From positions 1 through 64,000 of the forward strand of contig NZ_CALFXI010000053.1 of NCBI RefSeq assembly GCF_937958065.1: 64,000 nt of DNA, written 5' to 3'. Positions within the stretch are counted from its first letter, which is position 1, and every line of letters begins with the position of its first letter. Below the pieces are notes generated by a model. That model did not search any database and was not told where the DNA came from. It worked only from the letters and a program-made list of their open reading frames with translations. Source of the DNA: an uncultured Steroidobacter sp. (GTDB lineage: Bacteria; Pseudomonadota; Gammaproteobacteria; Steroidobacterales; Steroidobacteraceae). Below, one piece after another: positions 46,947-56,154 of the stretch. Made by a program: the position numbers and the translations under genes.

Positions 46947-47956
46947 TGAACGCCACTCTACGCACGCCATGGGCGTGGCTCCTCGCCGTGGCCTGCGTTG
47001 CCACTGCAAGCGCCGCCACCCCGGACACCGGCGCCACTCCCATCGAGCGACTGGATCCGGCCCTGGACGCCCTCATCGCGCCAGGCACACCGATCGAACG
47101 CGTCGCGACGGGATTCAAGTTCACCGAAGGCCCGATGTGGCGCGAGGGTCGGCTGTGGTTCTCCGATCTGCGCGCCAACAAAGTCTTCGCGGTGAACCGC
47201 AGTGGCAAAGTCGAGCTGCTCATCGAGCACGCCGGCGGCCTCGATCCCTTTCCGCCCGATTCTTACCTGGGCTCGAACGCAATGGTTACCGACAAGGACG
47301 GCTCGGTGCTGCTGGTCCAGCAAGGCGGACGCAAGATCGTGCGACTCGACGCGCAGCTCAAGCCCACCGTGGTGCTGGATCGCTACCAAGGCAAGAAGTT
47401 GAACAGCCCGAACGATCTGGTGTTCGCACCGGACGGCTCGCTGTGGTTCACGGATCCGCCATTCGGCCTGCTCGGCATGGATAAGGATCCCGCCAAGGAG
47501 CTGTCGTTCAACGCCGTGTATCGCTACGCCGGCGGCAAGCTCGAACCCATCATCAAGGATCTGCCCTTGCCGAACGGTCTCGCCTTTTCACCGGACGGCA
47601 AAACGCTGTACGTCGCGAATTTTGGGCCCGAGCGATTCGTGAACGCGTACGACGTCGGAGCGGACGGCACGGTCGGCAAGGCGCGCGTGCTGATCAAATA
47701 CGGCGCCGAGGAGCGGCGACCCGGCGGACCGGACGGCCTCAAAGTCGACAGCGCCGGGAACGTATGGACCACAGGCCCCGGCGGCATCCGCATCATCACG
47801 CCTGCTGGAAAAGTGCTCGGGCAGTTGGTGCTGCCGGAAGTGGCCGCGAATCTCGCATTCGCCGAGCAGGGCAAAGTGGCTTACATCACCGCCACATCGA
47901 GCATCTACAAACTGGCGTTGCGCACGGCTGGCACCATGCCGTTGTATCAACGCTGA
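46946..47956 (+). CDS. SMP-30/gluconolactonase family protein, secreted
   Basis: A 336-residue six-bladed propeller with signal peptide (AWLLAVACVATASAA). Metal-binding residues of the family are visible: Glu in FKFTEGPMW, Asn in LNSPNDLVFAPDGSLWFTDPPFG, Asn in PLPNGLAFSPDGKTLYVANF, and Asp in GGPDGLKVDSAGNVWTTG. It would hydrolyse a lactone in the periplasm, probably the product of the quinoprotein upstream. Start codon overlaps the preceding stop (TGATG), and only this start gives a signal peptide. Confidence 0.92.
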   Translation: MNATLRTPWAWLLAVACVATASAATPDTGATPIERLDPALDALIAPGTPIERVATGFKFTEGPMWREGRLWFSDLRANKVFAVNRSGKVELLIEHAGGLDPFPPDSYLGSNAMVTDKDGSVLLVQQGGRKIVRLDAQLKPTVVLDRYQGKKLNSPNDLVFAPDGSLWFTDPPFGLLGMDKDPAKELSFNAVYRYAGGKLEPIIKDLPLPNGLAFSPDGKTLYVANFGPERFVNAYDVGADGTVGKARVLIKYGAEERRPGGPDGLKVDSAGNVWTTGPGGIRIITPAGKVLGQLVLPEVAANLAFAEQGKVAYITATSSIYKLALRTAGTMPLYQR

Positions 47957-47982
47957 TACCTGACGAGCCAGGGGGATATGGC

Positions 47983-48924
47983 ATGAGAAAGTTCGACCCG
48001 TCGATGATCCGGCAGCTGACGTGCGTTCTGGCCGGATCGCTGATGTTCGCGACCGCGACGCTCGCGCAACAGCCATCGCGGCCGCAGCCCATCGTCGCTT
48101 GGTCGGCGCAGCCGGTGGAAGCGACACCTTGGACCGCGCCGAACAAGCCGCACTGGAAACTCTCCGAGGTCCTCGCGAAACATTCCGGTCAACGCAGCTG
48201 GCAGGAAGCCATCGTCAGCGATCGGGATTTCGTCGCGCGCTACATCAGCATGGCCCCCGGCGAGAAGACTCCGCGGCAGTTCTTCGCCGACGACCGGGTG
48301 TTCTGGATCGTGCAATCGGGCCGCATGCGCGTGAGCATCGATGGCCAGGAGCCTTTCATTGCCACTAAAGGCTTCATGGTACAGGTGCCCTATCGCACGC
48401 CGTACAGCATCGACACCGAGGGCTCCGAACCCTCGCTGCGCTTCGAGGTCACCGGCGCGCAAGCCGTGCCGCTCTATCCCATCGATACCACGCCGGCGCC
48501 GCTCGATGGCAAGAAGTATTTGAAGGTGAGCTACACGGGCCGCGGCGCTTACGACGAGATCAACAAACCCTACCTAGACTTCCTCAAGGAGGTGGTCAAC
48601 GCCAACGGGCGCGGCGGCCCCTTCGTCAAGGACGACAAGACCTTCGCGAACATGATTCGTGGCCCGGGCCAGCCGCCGCCGCCGGCGACCAATCTCGGCC
48701 ATTTCCATGTCGGCTATTCCGAGTTCTGGCTGATTCTGGAAGGCAAGATCGATTACCAGATCGAAGGGGTTCCCTTCTTCACCGCCGAGGCCGGCGACGT
48801 CGTGTACGCGCCGCAAGGCCGCTGGCACCGCGCCAGCTTCGGCGGCACCGGCATGGCCACGCGCCTCGCCATCAACCCGCGGCCGGATGGAATGCACAAC
48901 TTCCAGGCGCCGGAAAGCCACTGA
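47983..48924 (+). CDS. Secreted cupin protein
   Basis: A 313-residue protein with signal peptide (VLAGSLMFATATLAQQ). An N-terminal cupin-like half (FVARYISMAPGEKTPRQFFADDRVFWIVQSGRMRVSI) is followed by a canonical cupin near residue 230-300 (NLGHFHVGYSEFWLILEGKIDYQI, with the closing His in PQGRWHRASFGG). The metal site HxH...E...H is complete in the second half only. AGGGGG before the ATG at 47983 fixes the start. Last enzyme gene of the operon; role unknown. Confidence 0.86.
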   Translation: MRKFDPSMIRQLTCVLAGSLMFATATLAQQPSRPQPIVAWSAQPVEATPWTAPNKPHWKLSEVLAKHSGQRSWQEAIVSDRDFVARYISMAPGEKTPRQFFADDRVFWIVQSGRMRVSIDGQEPFIATKGFMVQVPYRTPYSIDTEGSEPSLRFEVTGAQAVPLYPIDTTPAPLDGKKYLKVSYTGRGAYDEINKPYLDFLKEVVNANGRGGPFVKDDKTFANMIRGPGQPPPPATNLGHFHVGYSEFWLILEGKIDYQIEGVPFFTAEAGDVVYAPQGRWHRASFGGTGMATRLAINPRPDGMHNFQAPESH

Positions 48925-48938
48925 ACGTCGCTCTCGCC

Positions 48939-48958
48939 GAGGCGTCGCCAGACGCCTC
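48939..48958 (+). terminator. Intergenic hairpin before the TonB receptor gene
   Basis: A perfect 8-bp stem (GAGGCGTC 48939-48946, GACGCCTC 48951-48958) with a four-base loop, without a T-run. It could terminate or attenuate the operon before the receptor gene or stabilise the upstream mRNA. Confidence 0.5.
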
Positions 48959-49001
48959 CATTCAAGCACCCACAACAAACGTTCACACAGGGGGACTCGA
49001 C

Positions 49002-52000
49002 ATGCCTGCATCTCATTTACTTCGTGCCTCGGTCCTTACAGTGCTCGCGGCCACATCGATCTCGGCCGGCCCGGCACTCGCCCAGGAACAAGCCGCAAGC
49101 GACGCGACGCCCACCTCGGGCGCCGGCGCGAGCGAGCAGCTCGAGACCGTGCTCGTCACCGGCTCCAGCATCCGTGGCGCGGTCCCGGTCGGCTCCAACA
49201 TGGTGGCCGTGGGCCAGGACACGATCGAGAAGACCGCCGCCATCAACTTATCGACGCTGGTCAATACCGTGCCAGCGATCTCGACCTCGGGTTCGCTCGC
49301 TCAGGGCGAGAACGTGTTCTCTTATTACTCTCCCCAGATCCACAGCCTCGCCGGCTCCTCGTCCAATACCACGCTGGTGGTGGCTGATGGCTTGCGCATC
49401 CCAGGCGGCGGCACACAGTTCAATCAGTCCGATCCGAACATCATCCCGATCTCGGCGATTCAACGCGTCGAGGTGCTCGCCGACGGCGCCTCGTCCGTCT
49501 ATGGCTCGGATGCGGTCGCGGGCGTGGTGAACTTCATCACCCGGCGCACCTTCGACGGTTTCGAAAGCAACATTTCCTACGGCTCCGCCGACAGCTACGA
49601 CACCCTGGATCTGAACATGATCTGGGGCCATACCTGGGAGACCGGCGGCGTGTACTTCGCCAGCCAGTACAGCAATTCCAGCGAGCTGATGGCGCGCGAT
49701 CGCCCCTTCACCAGTCGCGGCGACTATCGCCCGGTCGGCTCGAACAACAACAGCTTTCAATGCAGTCCGTCGACCATGACCGTGACTGGCGTTTCGAGCG
49801 GCGCCACGCCCTCCGGCGTGTTCCTCTCACCGGATGCGACCTCGGCTGTTCCCAACACTCCGACCAACGCGCCGTGCAACAACTCCATCTACGCCACGCT
49901 CGTGCCGGAGCAATATCGCTTGAACGGCCTGATGAAGGTCGTGAACGAGTTCAACGATCGCCTGACCGTGGTCGGCATGGTGAACTTCAACCGGCAGCGC
50001 TCCGAATCCGCGCAGGCGCCCGGCGGCCTGACCAGCGCCACCGCCTTCGGCCCCGGCCAGGGCGTGCCGGGCCAGCAGAATCCGTTCTTCCGAGCACCGG
50101 CGGGCGCTCCGAATGCGAATCGGGAAAGCATCACCTGGCTCGCGCTGCGTGAGGATGGCAACTACGGTATCGCTGAAACCCAGGCGGACGTTGCGTACGC
50201 CACGCTCAACGTCACCTACGAGCTCGGCAACGACTGGTCGGTGTCGCTCGAGGACGGCTTGGGATGGAACCGTTCCGCTGGCAACGCCATCAATACGTTC
50301 TGTACCGCCTGCGCGCTGCTTGCACTGAACGGTACGGCACAGGCAAACGGCAGCCCCACGGCCTCGAACATTGCCGGTCAGAATGTCGTCGCACTCAATC
50401 TTCCACTCACGACCAGCAACGCGCTCGACGTGTGGAATCCGCTGGGCTCGAATCTCACCTCGCCTGCAGTGATGCGGCAGCTGTATTCCGCCAACACTGA
50501 AAACACGAACTTCAACACGACGAACCAGACGCGACTCACCTTCCAAGGTCCGGTGTTCAACGTGCCCGCCGGCGAGGTGAAGGTGGCGGTGGGCGCCGAG
50601 TACTTCTGGCACGAACAGACCCAGAAGATTTCCGGCAGCAACAACACCGGCCCGACGACCACCGGCTCGAACTTCCGTGTCTATAACTACGACCGCAACG
50701 TCAAATCGGCCTTTGCCGAAGTGCTGCTGCCAGTGATCTCGTCCGAGATGGGCATTCCGTTCGTGCACCAGTTCGATCTGAACATTTCGGGTCGTTACGA
50801 CGAATACTCCGACGTGGGCGACACCAAGAATCCCAAGTACGCGTTCAACTGGGACCTGACTCCGGGCTTCCGCCTGCGCGCCAACTGGGCGAGCGCGTTC
50901 GTCGCCCCGCCGCTGGCCGTGATCGGCGATCCATCGCAAGGCTATCTCTACGCATCCGGCAGCGTGGGCCCCACTGGCACCATCAACGTGCCCGTCGCGA
51001 ACTATCCCGAGGTCGTGAACGTGCCCGGCGCCGTGCTACAGAACACCAACCACCCCTGCACGGCCTCCTCGGACGTGTGCACGATCGGCCAGGGCAATCT
51101 GGCCATGCGCCGACAACTCGGCGGCGGCTTCAGCAACATGGTGCCGCAGAAGGGACGCAGCTGGTCCGTGGGCTTCGACTTCGCGCCGGAGTGGCTGTCG
51201 GGCTTCACCAGCTCCGTTACGTTCTTCCACAACAAATTCATCGGCGGCGTCAGCTCGCCGAGCCCTACCGCCATCGTCAACAGCCGTGGACTCAACAACC
51301 TGCTGACCATCTGCCCGAGCGGCTGCACCGAGGCTCAGATCCTGGAGTTCGCCAACGTCGCGAATGGCGCAACCATCAACGGCGCGGTACCGCCGGTGGT
51401 GTATTACATGATCGACCAAAGCTCGCGCAACGCGCTGAATCTGCTGCTCGAAGGCATCGATGCGACCTTCACCTACGACTTCTCCATCGGCGACATCGAT
51501 TTCAACGTCGGCAGCTCGGCGTCCTACTTCACGAAATACACTCAGAACTTCGGCGGCGGCACCGAGTTCGATATTCTCAACACGTCGGGCTTCAACACGA
51601 CCTTCCCCTCGGTCAAGTTCAAGAATCGCGCGCAGTTCGGCATGGCGATGATGAACGGCCTCTCGGTCGACCTGTTCTGGAACCACACCGGCGGTTACAA
51701 GAACTGGTCCTCCAGCGCCATCAATCCGATCGTCGTCGAAGCCGGCGTCCCGATCGGCGGCGGCGATGACGTGGACGCCGACAACACGTTCGATCTGAAT
51801 GCTCAATACATGTTCGGCAACGACAGCCGCTTCAAAGGCTGGATCCTGTCGCTGAACGTGCGCAATCTCACGGATGAAGAGCCGCCCTTCTATAACGGCA
51901 ACACCGGCGGCATCTTCGGCAATGCCACGGGCTGGGGTTACAACGGCTTCGTGTCCAACCCGGTCGGGCGGTTGGTGACGCTCGGGTTGCGCACTCGCAT

Positions 52001-52004
52001 GTGA
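49002..52004 (+). CDS. TonB-dependent outer-membrane receptor
   Basis: A 1000-residue receptor: signal peptide (ATSISAGPALAQ), TonB box region LETVLVTGSSIRG, plug domain with IQRVEVLADGASSVYGSDAVAGVVNFITRR, and a beta barrel ending GRLVTLGLRTRM. The NxxN-rich loops are typical of the large receptors for plant-derived or other bulky nutrients. AGGGGGA before the ATG fixes the start. It follows the secreted enzyme operon by 77 bp and is the probable entry point for the substrate. Confidence 0.94.
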   Translation: MPASHLLRASVLTVLAATSISAGPALAQEQAASDATPTSGAGASEQLETVLVTGSSIRGAVPVGSNMVAVGQDTIEKTAAINLSTLVNTVPAISTSGSLAQGENVFSYYSPQIHSLAGSSSNTTLVVADGLRIPGGGTQFNQSDPNIIPISAIQRVEVLADGASSVYGSDAVAGVVNFITRRTFDGFESNISYGSADSYDTLDLNMIWGHTWETGGVYFASQYSNSSELMARDRPFTSRGDYRPVGSNNNSFQCSPSTMTVTGVSSGATPSGVFLSPDATSAVPNTPTNAPCNNSIYATLVPEQYRLNGLMKVVNEFNDRLTVVGMVNFNRQRSESAQAPGGLTSATAFGPGQGVPGQQNPFFRAPAGAPNANRESITWLALREDGNYGIAETQADVAYATLNVTYELGNDWSVSLEDGLGWNRSAGNAINTFCTACALLALNGTAQANGSPTASNIAGQNVVALNLPLTTSNALDVWNPLGSNLTSPAVMRQLYSANTENTNFNTTNQTRLTFQGPVFNVPAGEVKVAVGAEYFWHEQTQKISGSNNTGPTTTGSNFRVYNYDRNVKSAFAEVLLPVISSEMGIPFVHQFDLNISGRYDEYSDVGDTKNPKYAFNWDLTPGFRLRANWASAFVAPPLAVIGDPSQGYLYASGSVGPTGTINVPVANYPEVVNVPGAVLQNTNHPCTASSDVCTIGQGNLAMRRQLGGGFSNMVPQKGRSWSVGFDFAPEWLSGFTSSVTFFHNKFIGGVSSPSPTAIVNSRGLNNLLTICPSGCTEAQILEFANVANGATINGAVPPVVYYMIDQSSRNALNLLLEGIDATFTYDFSIGDIDFNVGSSASYFTKYTQNFGGGTEFDILNTSGFNTTFPSVKFKNRAQFGMAMMNGLSVDLFWNHTGGYKNWSSSAINPIVVEAGVPIGGGDDVDADNTFDLNAQYMFGNDSRFKGWILSLNVRNLTDEEPPFYNGNTGGIFGNATGWGYNGFVSNPVGRLVTLGLRTRM

Positions 52005-52023
52005 GGATGGCTTGAACAGAAGC

Positions 52024-52048
52024 GCCGCCCGGAGAGTGGCCGGGCGGC
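52024..52048 (+). terminator. Terminator-like hairpin after the TonB receptor
   Basis: A perfect 9-bp GC-rich stem (GCCGCCCGG 52024-52032, CCGGGCGGC 52040-52048) with a seven-base loop, 20 bases after the stop codon. No T-run. Confidence 0.6.
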
Positions 52049-52140
52049 ACATCGCTGCCTGTCTCCAATCGCAATCGACTGGTGATTTTCTAACGCGAAT
52101 GCACCTGCGCGGTCACCCGTCCGTCCCGGCCATGTCTCGC

Positions 52141-52602
52141 TCAGCTGTCGCGAGACTTGGAGGGTGTCAACGGCTGCGCGGTTTCTGCTCGTCCGTAGAC
52201 GAACACCGCTACTCCGCAGTCGCGTCGACACTCTGGAGCCGAACCGACCGAGGGGTACTCGATCACGAGCAGAGCGCGACCATCTGCTGCGCAGAGACTC
52301 ATGTCGAGAACGTCGACGCCGGACTGACTCGACTGGCTACGGTCTTCGATAGAGAGCTGCGTATCGCGGCCAATATCCGCAAGCACGGCACGAAACCTGC
52401 CCCACTCCTCATCCGGTATGTTCAATCGAATGCTGGCGTACATCGACCGGGCATGACGCGGGAGCCAGTGACACCACGCACGCTCCCTCGCAAGGAACAC
52501 GGCGACCATGATCACCATCCCGATGCCGGCGACGAATGCGACCCAGTGGAAAACACCCTGCCGCCAAGTGATCTTACTCACAGGCGGGTCACCGACCCAC
52601 AC
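52141..52602 (-). CDS. Hypothetical membrane-anchored protein
   Basis: A 153-residue product on GTG at 52602 (GTG at 52581 is an alternative). One membrane helix near the N-terminus (WVAFVAGIGMVIMVAVFLA) is followed by a soluble domain of about 105 residues containing NIPDEEWGRFRAVLADIG and GVDVLDMSLCAADGRALLVIEYP, with two Cys late (PECRRDCGVAVFVYG). No family was recognised. It lies just downstream of the interrupted small secreted-protein gene, in the less GC-rich stretch. Confidence 0.6.
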   Translation of the reverse strand: MWVGDPPVSKITWRQGVFHWVAFVAGIGMVIMVAVFLARERAWCHWLPRHARSMYASIRLNIPDEEWGRFRAVLADIGRDTQLSIEDRSQSSQSGVDVLDMSLCAADGRALLVIEYPSVGSAPECRRDCGVAVFVYGRAETAQPLTPSKSRDS

Positions 52603-52625
52603 ACCGAGCCGAACCTGCTGGATGG

Positions 52626-53021
52626 TTACTGGATCTCATACCACGTCAGCGTGCAAATGCCACTAACGTTCTTCTTCGATCCGTCCAATGCCCCACTGAT
52701 TTGTGCTCCAGTTGCCTTCGCGGCCATCAACCCAGCAACGATCTGGGTGCGGTGTTCATCGTTGGCGTACGCAACGACCAGATAGCCATGTTCGCTTTAC
52801 CAATTGCTTGCCGAACGCCCGATGGCCGCAATCGAGCTATTCACCTTGACCCATACCTCCCCGCGGTGTCCAACGTTCTGGCTGGTGTCGGATTTCAACA
52901 GGATCCGTTCCACAACAAGATTGAAAAAGCCAACCTCGGTTGCATGCGTAGTCGACGCCAGAGCCAACATAGCTATCGCCATTGCTGTCCGAGCGAGATT
53001 GTAGCCATCGTAAGCCTCCAC
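52626..53021 (-). pseudogene. Small secreted protein gene interrupted by an in-frame stop
   Basis: Read from about 53021, the frame gives a signal-like segment (AMAIAMLALASTTHA), then VGFFNLVVERILLKSD and RGEVWVKVNSSIAAIGRSASNW, then TAA at 52797-52799. The same frame continues for 56 sensible codons (GYLVVAYANDEHRTQIVAGLMAAKATGAQ..., then GICTLTWYEIQ) to a second TAA at 52626-52628. The whole resembles the small secreted protein at 55431-55781 in length and layout. The best ribosome site (GGAGG, before an ATG at 53008) is out of frame with the signal peptide, suggesting a second lesion. A stop-readthrough gene is the less likely alternative. Confidence 0.62.
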
Positions 53022-53085
53022 CTATACCTGACATTGTTATCGACACGCGACGGATGCCGGCGCTGGTAGTCGATGCAACTTGCGC

Positions 53086-53511
53086 CTAAGCGAGAGAGCC
53101 AAACAGATAGTCTCGCGCCAAGTAGCCAAGGTGCAGGACACCCAATACTGGCAATCCGACGAAAATCGCCGGCAGCGCGACTCCGAGATCCTCAAAATTG
53201 CCGTGAGCGAACGTTCCTACCGGGCCGAGTGAAACGGCGACCAGGCCAGCACAGAGCATGCAAATGACCGCCCATGACGAAGGTCCGCGCTGGCGATGCC
53301 GAATCCACTTCCAGAGATACCACACGCCAATGAGCAGGCAAACGACGCCCAGATAATACGCAACCGATAGCCACGCGCCCGCAAGCTTGTAGCTGATAGC
53401 CAAGTTCAGCTGATGGGGTACCAAAACCACGCCGGCCAGCAGGTAGCCGGCGTTGGGGCCGAAACAGACCATGAGCTCGAGGCGCAGCAGTGACGTTGTC
53501 CATTTTGACAT
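53086..53511 (-). CDS. Hypothetical inner-membrane protein
   Basis: A 141-residue hydrophobic protein with about four membrane helices (AGYLLAGVVLVPHQL; LSVAYYLGVVCLLIGVWYLW; WAVICMLCAGLVAVSLG; LGVALPAIFVGLPVLGVLHLG) and a basic loop WIRHRQRG. No family was recognised. It starts six bases after the stop of the large secreted protein gene, so the two are probably one operon. Confidence 0.72.
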   Translation of the reverse strand: MSKWTTSLLRLELMVCFGPNAGYLLAGVVLVPHQLNLAISYKLAGAWLSVAYYLGVVCLLIGVWYLWKWIRHRQRGPSSWAVICMLCAGLVAVSLGPVGTFAHGNFEDLGVALPAIFVGLPVLGVLHLGYLARDYLFGSLA

Positions 53512-53517
53512 TCGGTC

Positions 53518-55158
53518 TCAGTCGGATGTCATTCCACTGCTGCCCGTCAGTGGCGTGAGTGCCGGCTTTTGCATCGCCCCAGCAGGCTGCGGTGGGCCAA
53601 GTGGATGGTCTTGGTAGTACCGCTTCATTTCGCGATCGAGCGCACGGAATGCGGCGGCGCCGAATACATCATTCGAGAATCCCATGATCATCTGGATGAA
53701 GGGTTCGAGCGCCGTGTTATTGACCGTGCAGAAAAGTCGATTGATGCCGACACCATGAGTGAACACCTGAAGAGCACCGGCCTTCTGCGTGATGGTGCGG
53801 GAGATCGTTCCAGGATAGACGACGTGTGCCGGTCTTGTAACGTTCTGTACCGCATCCAGCCAGAAACCGCTCGTAACGAATCGCTGGGTGATGTAGCCAC
53901 CCGGGATGGTGTAGTAGCGTGCGAAGTTGCCCGGCACGATCGTGATTCGAACGAGCACCTCCTCCACACCATTCACCGCTGTTGGCGTCGGTTGCAGCTT
54001 GTAGCTTGGATAGCTGAAGTAGCGAAGGATTGCCCGCTGGGTGGCGACGTCACACCCGAGTTGGCCGATCGAGCACAGCGGGGTCGTGACATCGTAGTGA
54101 TGATAAGTATCGGCGGAAGTATCGAACAACCCATCTCCAGGGAAAGGTGGGTGTGATTCGCTGTTATTGACGTTGACGAACCCGCCGGCCTGGTCGATCA
54201 CATTTTGACCCCAGACCCGGGCGAGGATTTGCTCCAGTTCCGTGGCAGCCGTCAGGTCGTTCAGCGGAACCTCCGGGCACCCATCCTTAAGTCGCTTCAG
54301 GATCTCCGCGGTTTCCCGCGCATCCGTATCGTACACCGACGTATCTGCCTGCAAGGTGACGCTCGCCGGCACATAGTCGTACACGTGCAGTTCATACTGA
54401 CAGACGTCGTGGTTGGGATCTTGGCCAACAGGCTGGAGGTTACCGTCGTACAGCGTGACGGAGCGCACGCATCCCTTCGGGTCAGCGGACGTGGCAACTG
54501 GATCGATGTAGGCGTACCCACAAGACCTGGTTGGGTGGATGATCCTGCACTGCTGAATCAGCTGATAGGCTGAGCTGAAGTCCTGGGGATCTCTGACAAA
54601 TCCGAACCATTTTGCCGTCGCGGGCTGTGACGAAGCGAGCTTCAGCGGCACATTCGTAAAGAACTGCGGATCCAGCATCCACCGGATCAGGTCACCGTGA
54701 TACTTCACGAACTTGGCATTCTTCGCGGTGACATGAAACGGCACACGGCCTCTGGTGGCGTGCACGATCTGATCCAACGCTCCAGTGATGATGTCGGGCA
54801 ATCCCTCAATGCTCAGATCATCGAAACCATTCGCATCGACGTCACGCACTGACACGATCGCGTCAGCTTCCGGCCAATTGCGGGCCGCCGCACGCTCGGT
54901 GCTCGAGAGTTGTGTCACGAGTGAGAACGTGCCGTTGCCATTGTTGGACAGAACAAAGTCCTGCACCGGCGGCGGAACGATCACCTGGATATCGTCGATC
55001 GCAATGGGTGTAAAGCGGGACGAACTCACGAACAAGTCTGGCAGGACGTCCGCATTGTAATGTCCAACGCGGACACGATAGCTGTTATCAAAACCGGCAG
55101 CGCCGGCAAGGCCGCTCCAGAAAATCATCGTCCAGATGAGCGCGATCGATTTTTTCAT
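53518..55158 (-). CDS. Secreted FG-GAP/VCBS-like repeat protein of unknown function
   Basis: A 546-residue exported protein: signal peptide (SIALIWTMIFWSGLAGAAG), then RVRVGHYNADVLPDLFVSS and a calcium-loop-like DVDANGFDDLSIEGLP, the pattern of FG-GAP/VCBS repeats (DxDxNGxDDL). The remaining 400 residues contain Cys pairs and aromatic-rich stretches (SADTYHHYDVTTPLCSIGQLGC) without a family match. GGAAGGGAA before the ATG at 55158 fixes the start. It is accompanied downstream by a small membrane protein and upstream by a small secreted protein. Confidence 0.75.
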   Translation of the reverse strand: MKKSIALIWTMIFWSGLAGAAGFDNSYRVRVGHYNADVLPDLFVSSSRFTPIAIDDIQVIVPPPVQDFVLSNNGNGTFSLVTQLSSTERAAARNWPEADAIVSVRDVDANGFDDLSIEGLPDIITGALDQIVHATRGRVPFHVTAKNAKFVKYHGDLIRWMLDPQFFTNVPLKLASSQPATAKWFGFVRDPQDFSSAYQLIQQCRIIHPTRSCGYAYIDPVATSADPKGCVRSVTLYDGNLQPVGQDPNHDVCQYELHVYDYVPASVTLQADTSVYDTDARETAEILKRLKDGCPEVPLNDLTAATELEQILARVWGQNVIDQAGGFVNVNNSESHPPFPGDGLFDTSADTYHHYDVTTPLCSIGQLGCDVATQRAILRYFSYPSYKLQPTPTAVNGVEEVLVRITIVPGNFARYYTIPGGYITQRFVTSGFWLDAVQNVTRPAHVVYPGTISRTITQKAGALQVFTHGVGINRLFCTVNNTALEPFIQMIMGFSNDVFGAAAFRALDREMKRYYQDHPLGPPQPAGAMQKPALTPLTGSSGMTSD

Positions 55159-55430
55159 CAGGTTCCCTTCCGTTAGGAAGCTCTTCTCGCTCGGCTCAGC
55201 CGAGACTGCGTTCGTCTCAGCACTCCGACTACATGCGAAACTGCAGGGCCCCATGAACTTGTCAACGATGAGCAGCATCGTTGCGAGTTCTTTCTGTTTT
55301 CCTCTCAGCGCGATTGGTTTTCGTCACTTGGCTCTGCCGAACACGACGTAAACCGCTAAGGCTCCATCCGGATGATCTCGCACCGACCCGGCTGAGTGAT
55401 ATCGGCACGGACAGCAACCACCGTCTTAAC

Positions 55431-55781
55431 TCAGGTTGCGTTCAGAAATACGCCCCACACTTCCAGGTTGGTCTGATCTCCCGTGCACGAGACCCCGTCC
55501 GCAGAGAATCGAACCGTGACTGAGCGACCGGTCGTCATTCCCGTGGTCACCATGGCCAGCAGGTTCTTTACCGCCTGCTGACGCTCGAGCTCCCCAGGCG
55601 TTGGCGGGGAAGTGATGTAGTACGGGCTCTTCTGCCAATTGAGCCCGGTGTCGAACCAAACATACACCGTACTATCCGTGAAGATGCGAGTCACCTGCCC
55701 GGTACACTCTGTATAGGCATGCGCAGAAACCGACGCTGCCATCAGCAGCGCACCCCCGATCAACAGTCGCAAGGCTTTCAT
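55431..55781 (-). CDS. Small secreted beta-rich protein
   Basis: A 116-residue protein with signal peptide (LLIGGALLMAASVSAHA). The mature part (YTECTGQVTRIFTDSTVYVWFDTGLNW..., KNLLAMVTTGMTTGRSVTVRF, CTGDQTNLEVWGVFL) has two Cys that may bridge, and a central helix between strands. AAGGAG before the ATG fixes the start. The broken gene at 52626-53021 encodes a protein of the same layout, so this is likely a small family in this region. Function unknown. Confidence 0.75.
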   Translation of the reverse strand: MKALRLLIGGALLMAASVSAHAYTECTGQVTRIFTDSTVYVWFDTGLNWQKSPYYITSPPTPGELERQQAVKNLLAMVTTGMTTGRSVTVRFSADGVSCTGDQTNLEVWGVFLNAT

Positions 55782-56154
55782 CGCAACACTCCTTTGAATA
55801 CGAAAAACAATCTGGCACCTTCACGTCACCCTGCATGTTCGCTGCCATGAGATGGGCTCATCTCGCACTATAGCCCGCAACGAATCAATCGAGGCACCCC
55901 CAGACTGCGCCCTCGAGTGCTGGGAACGCTGGACTTTTGTCAGCCGTCTTTAGTCGCCTCTTGGGACAGCATGTTTGCAATCGCCTTGGAGCATTGTCAA
56001 CGGGTTGACGGCTGTCCGATGTACAAATCGAGGATTGGAGGAGCGCCCTCAGAGGAACGTGACCTCCGCCCTCTTTGTGACATCGGCGTAGTTCGTGGGT
56101 TGTCCAATCCCTGCCAAGGTGACCTATTGCTCCGTAGACCCAGGTCGAGAAGTG
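55782..56154. other. Gene-free stretch in the less GC-rich region
   Basis: It holds the promoter side of the small secreted protein gene (minus strand). Short open frames here (for example 55917-56180) have no ribosome site and no coherent sequence, and no strong repeat was seen. Confidence 0.5.
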
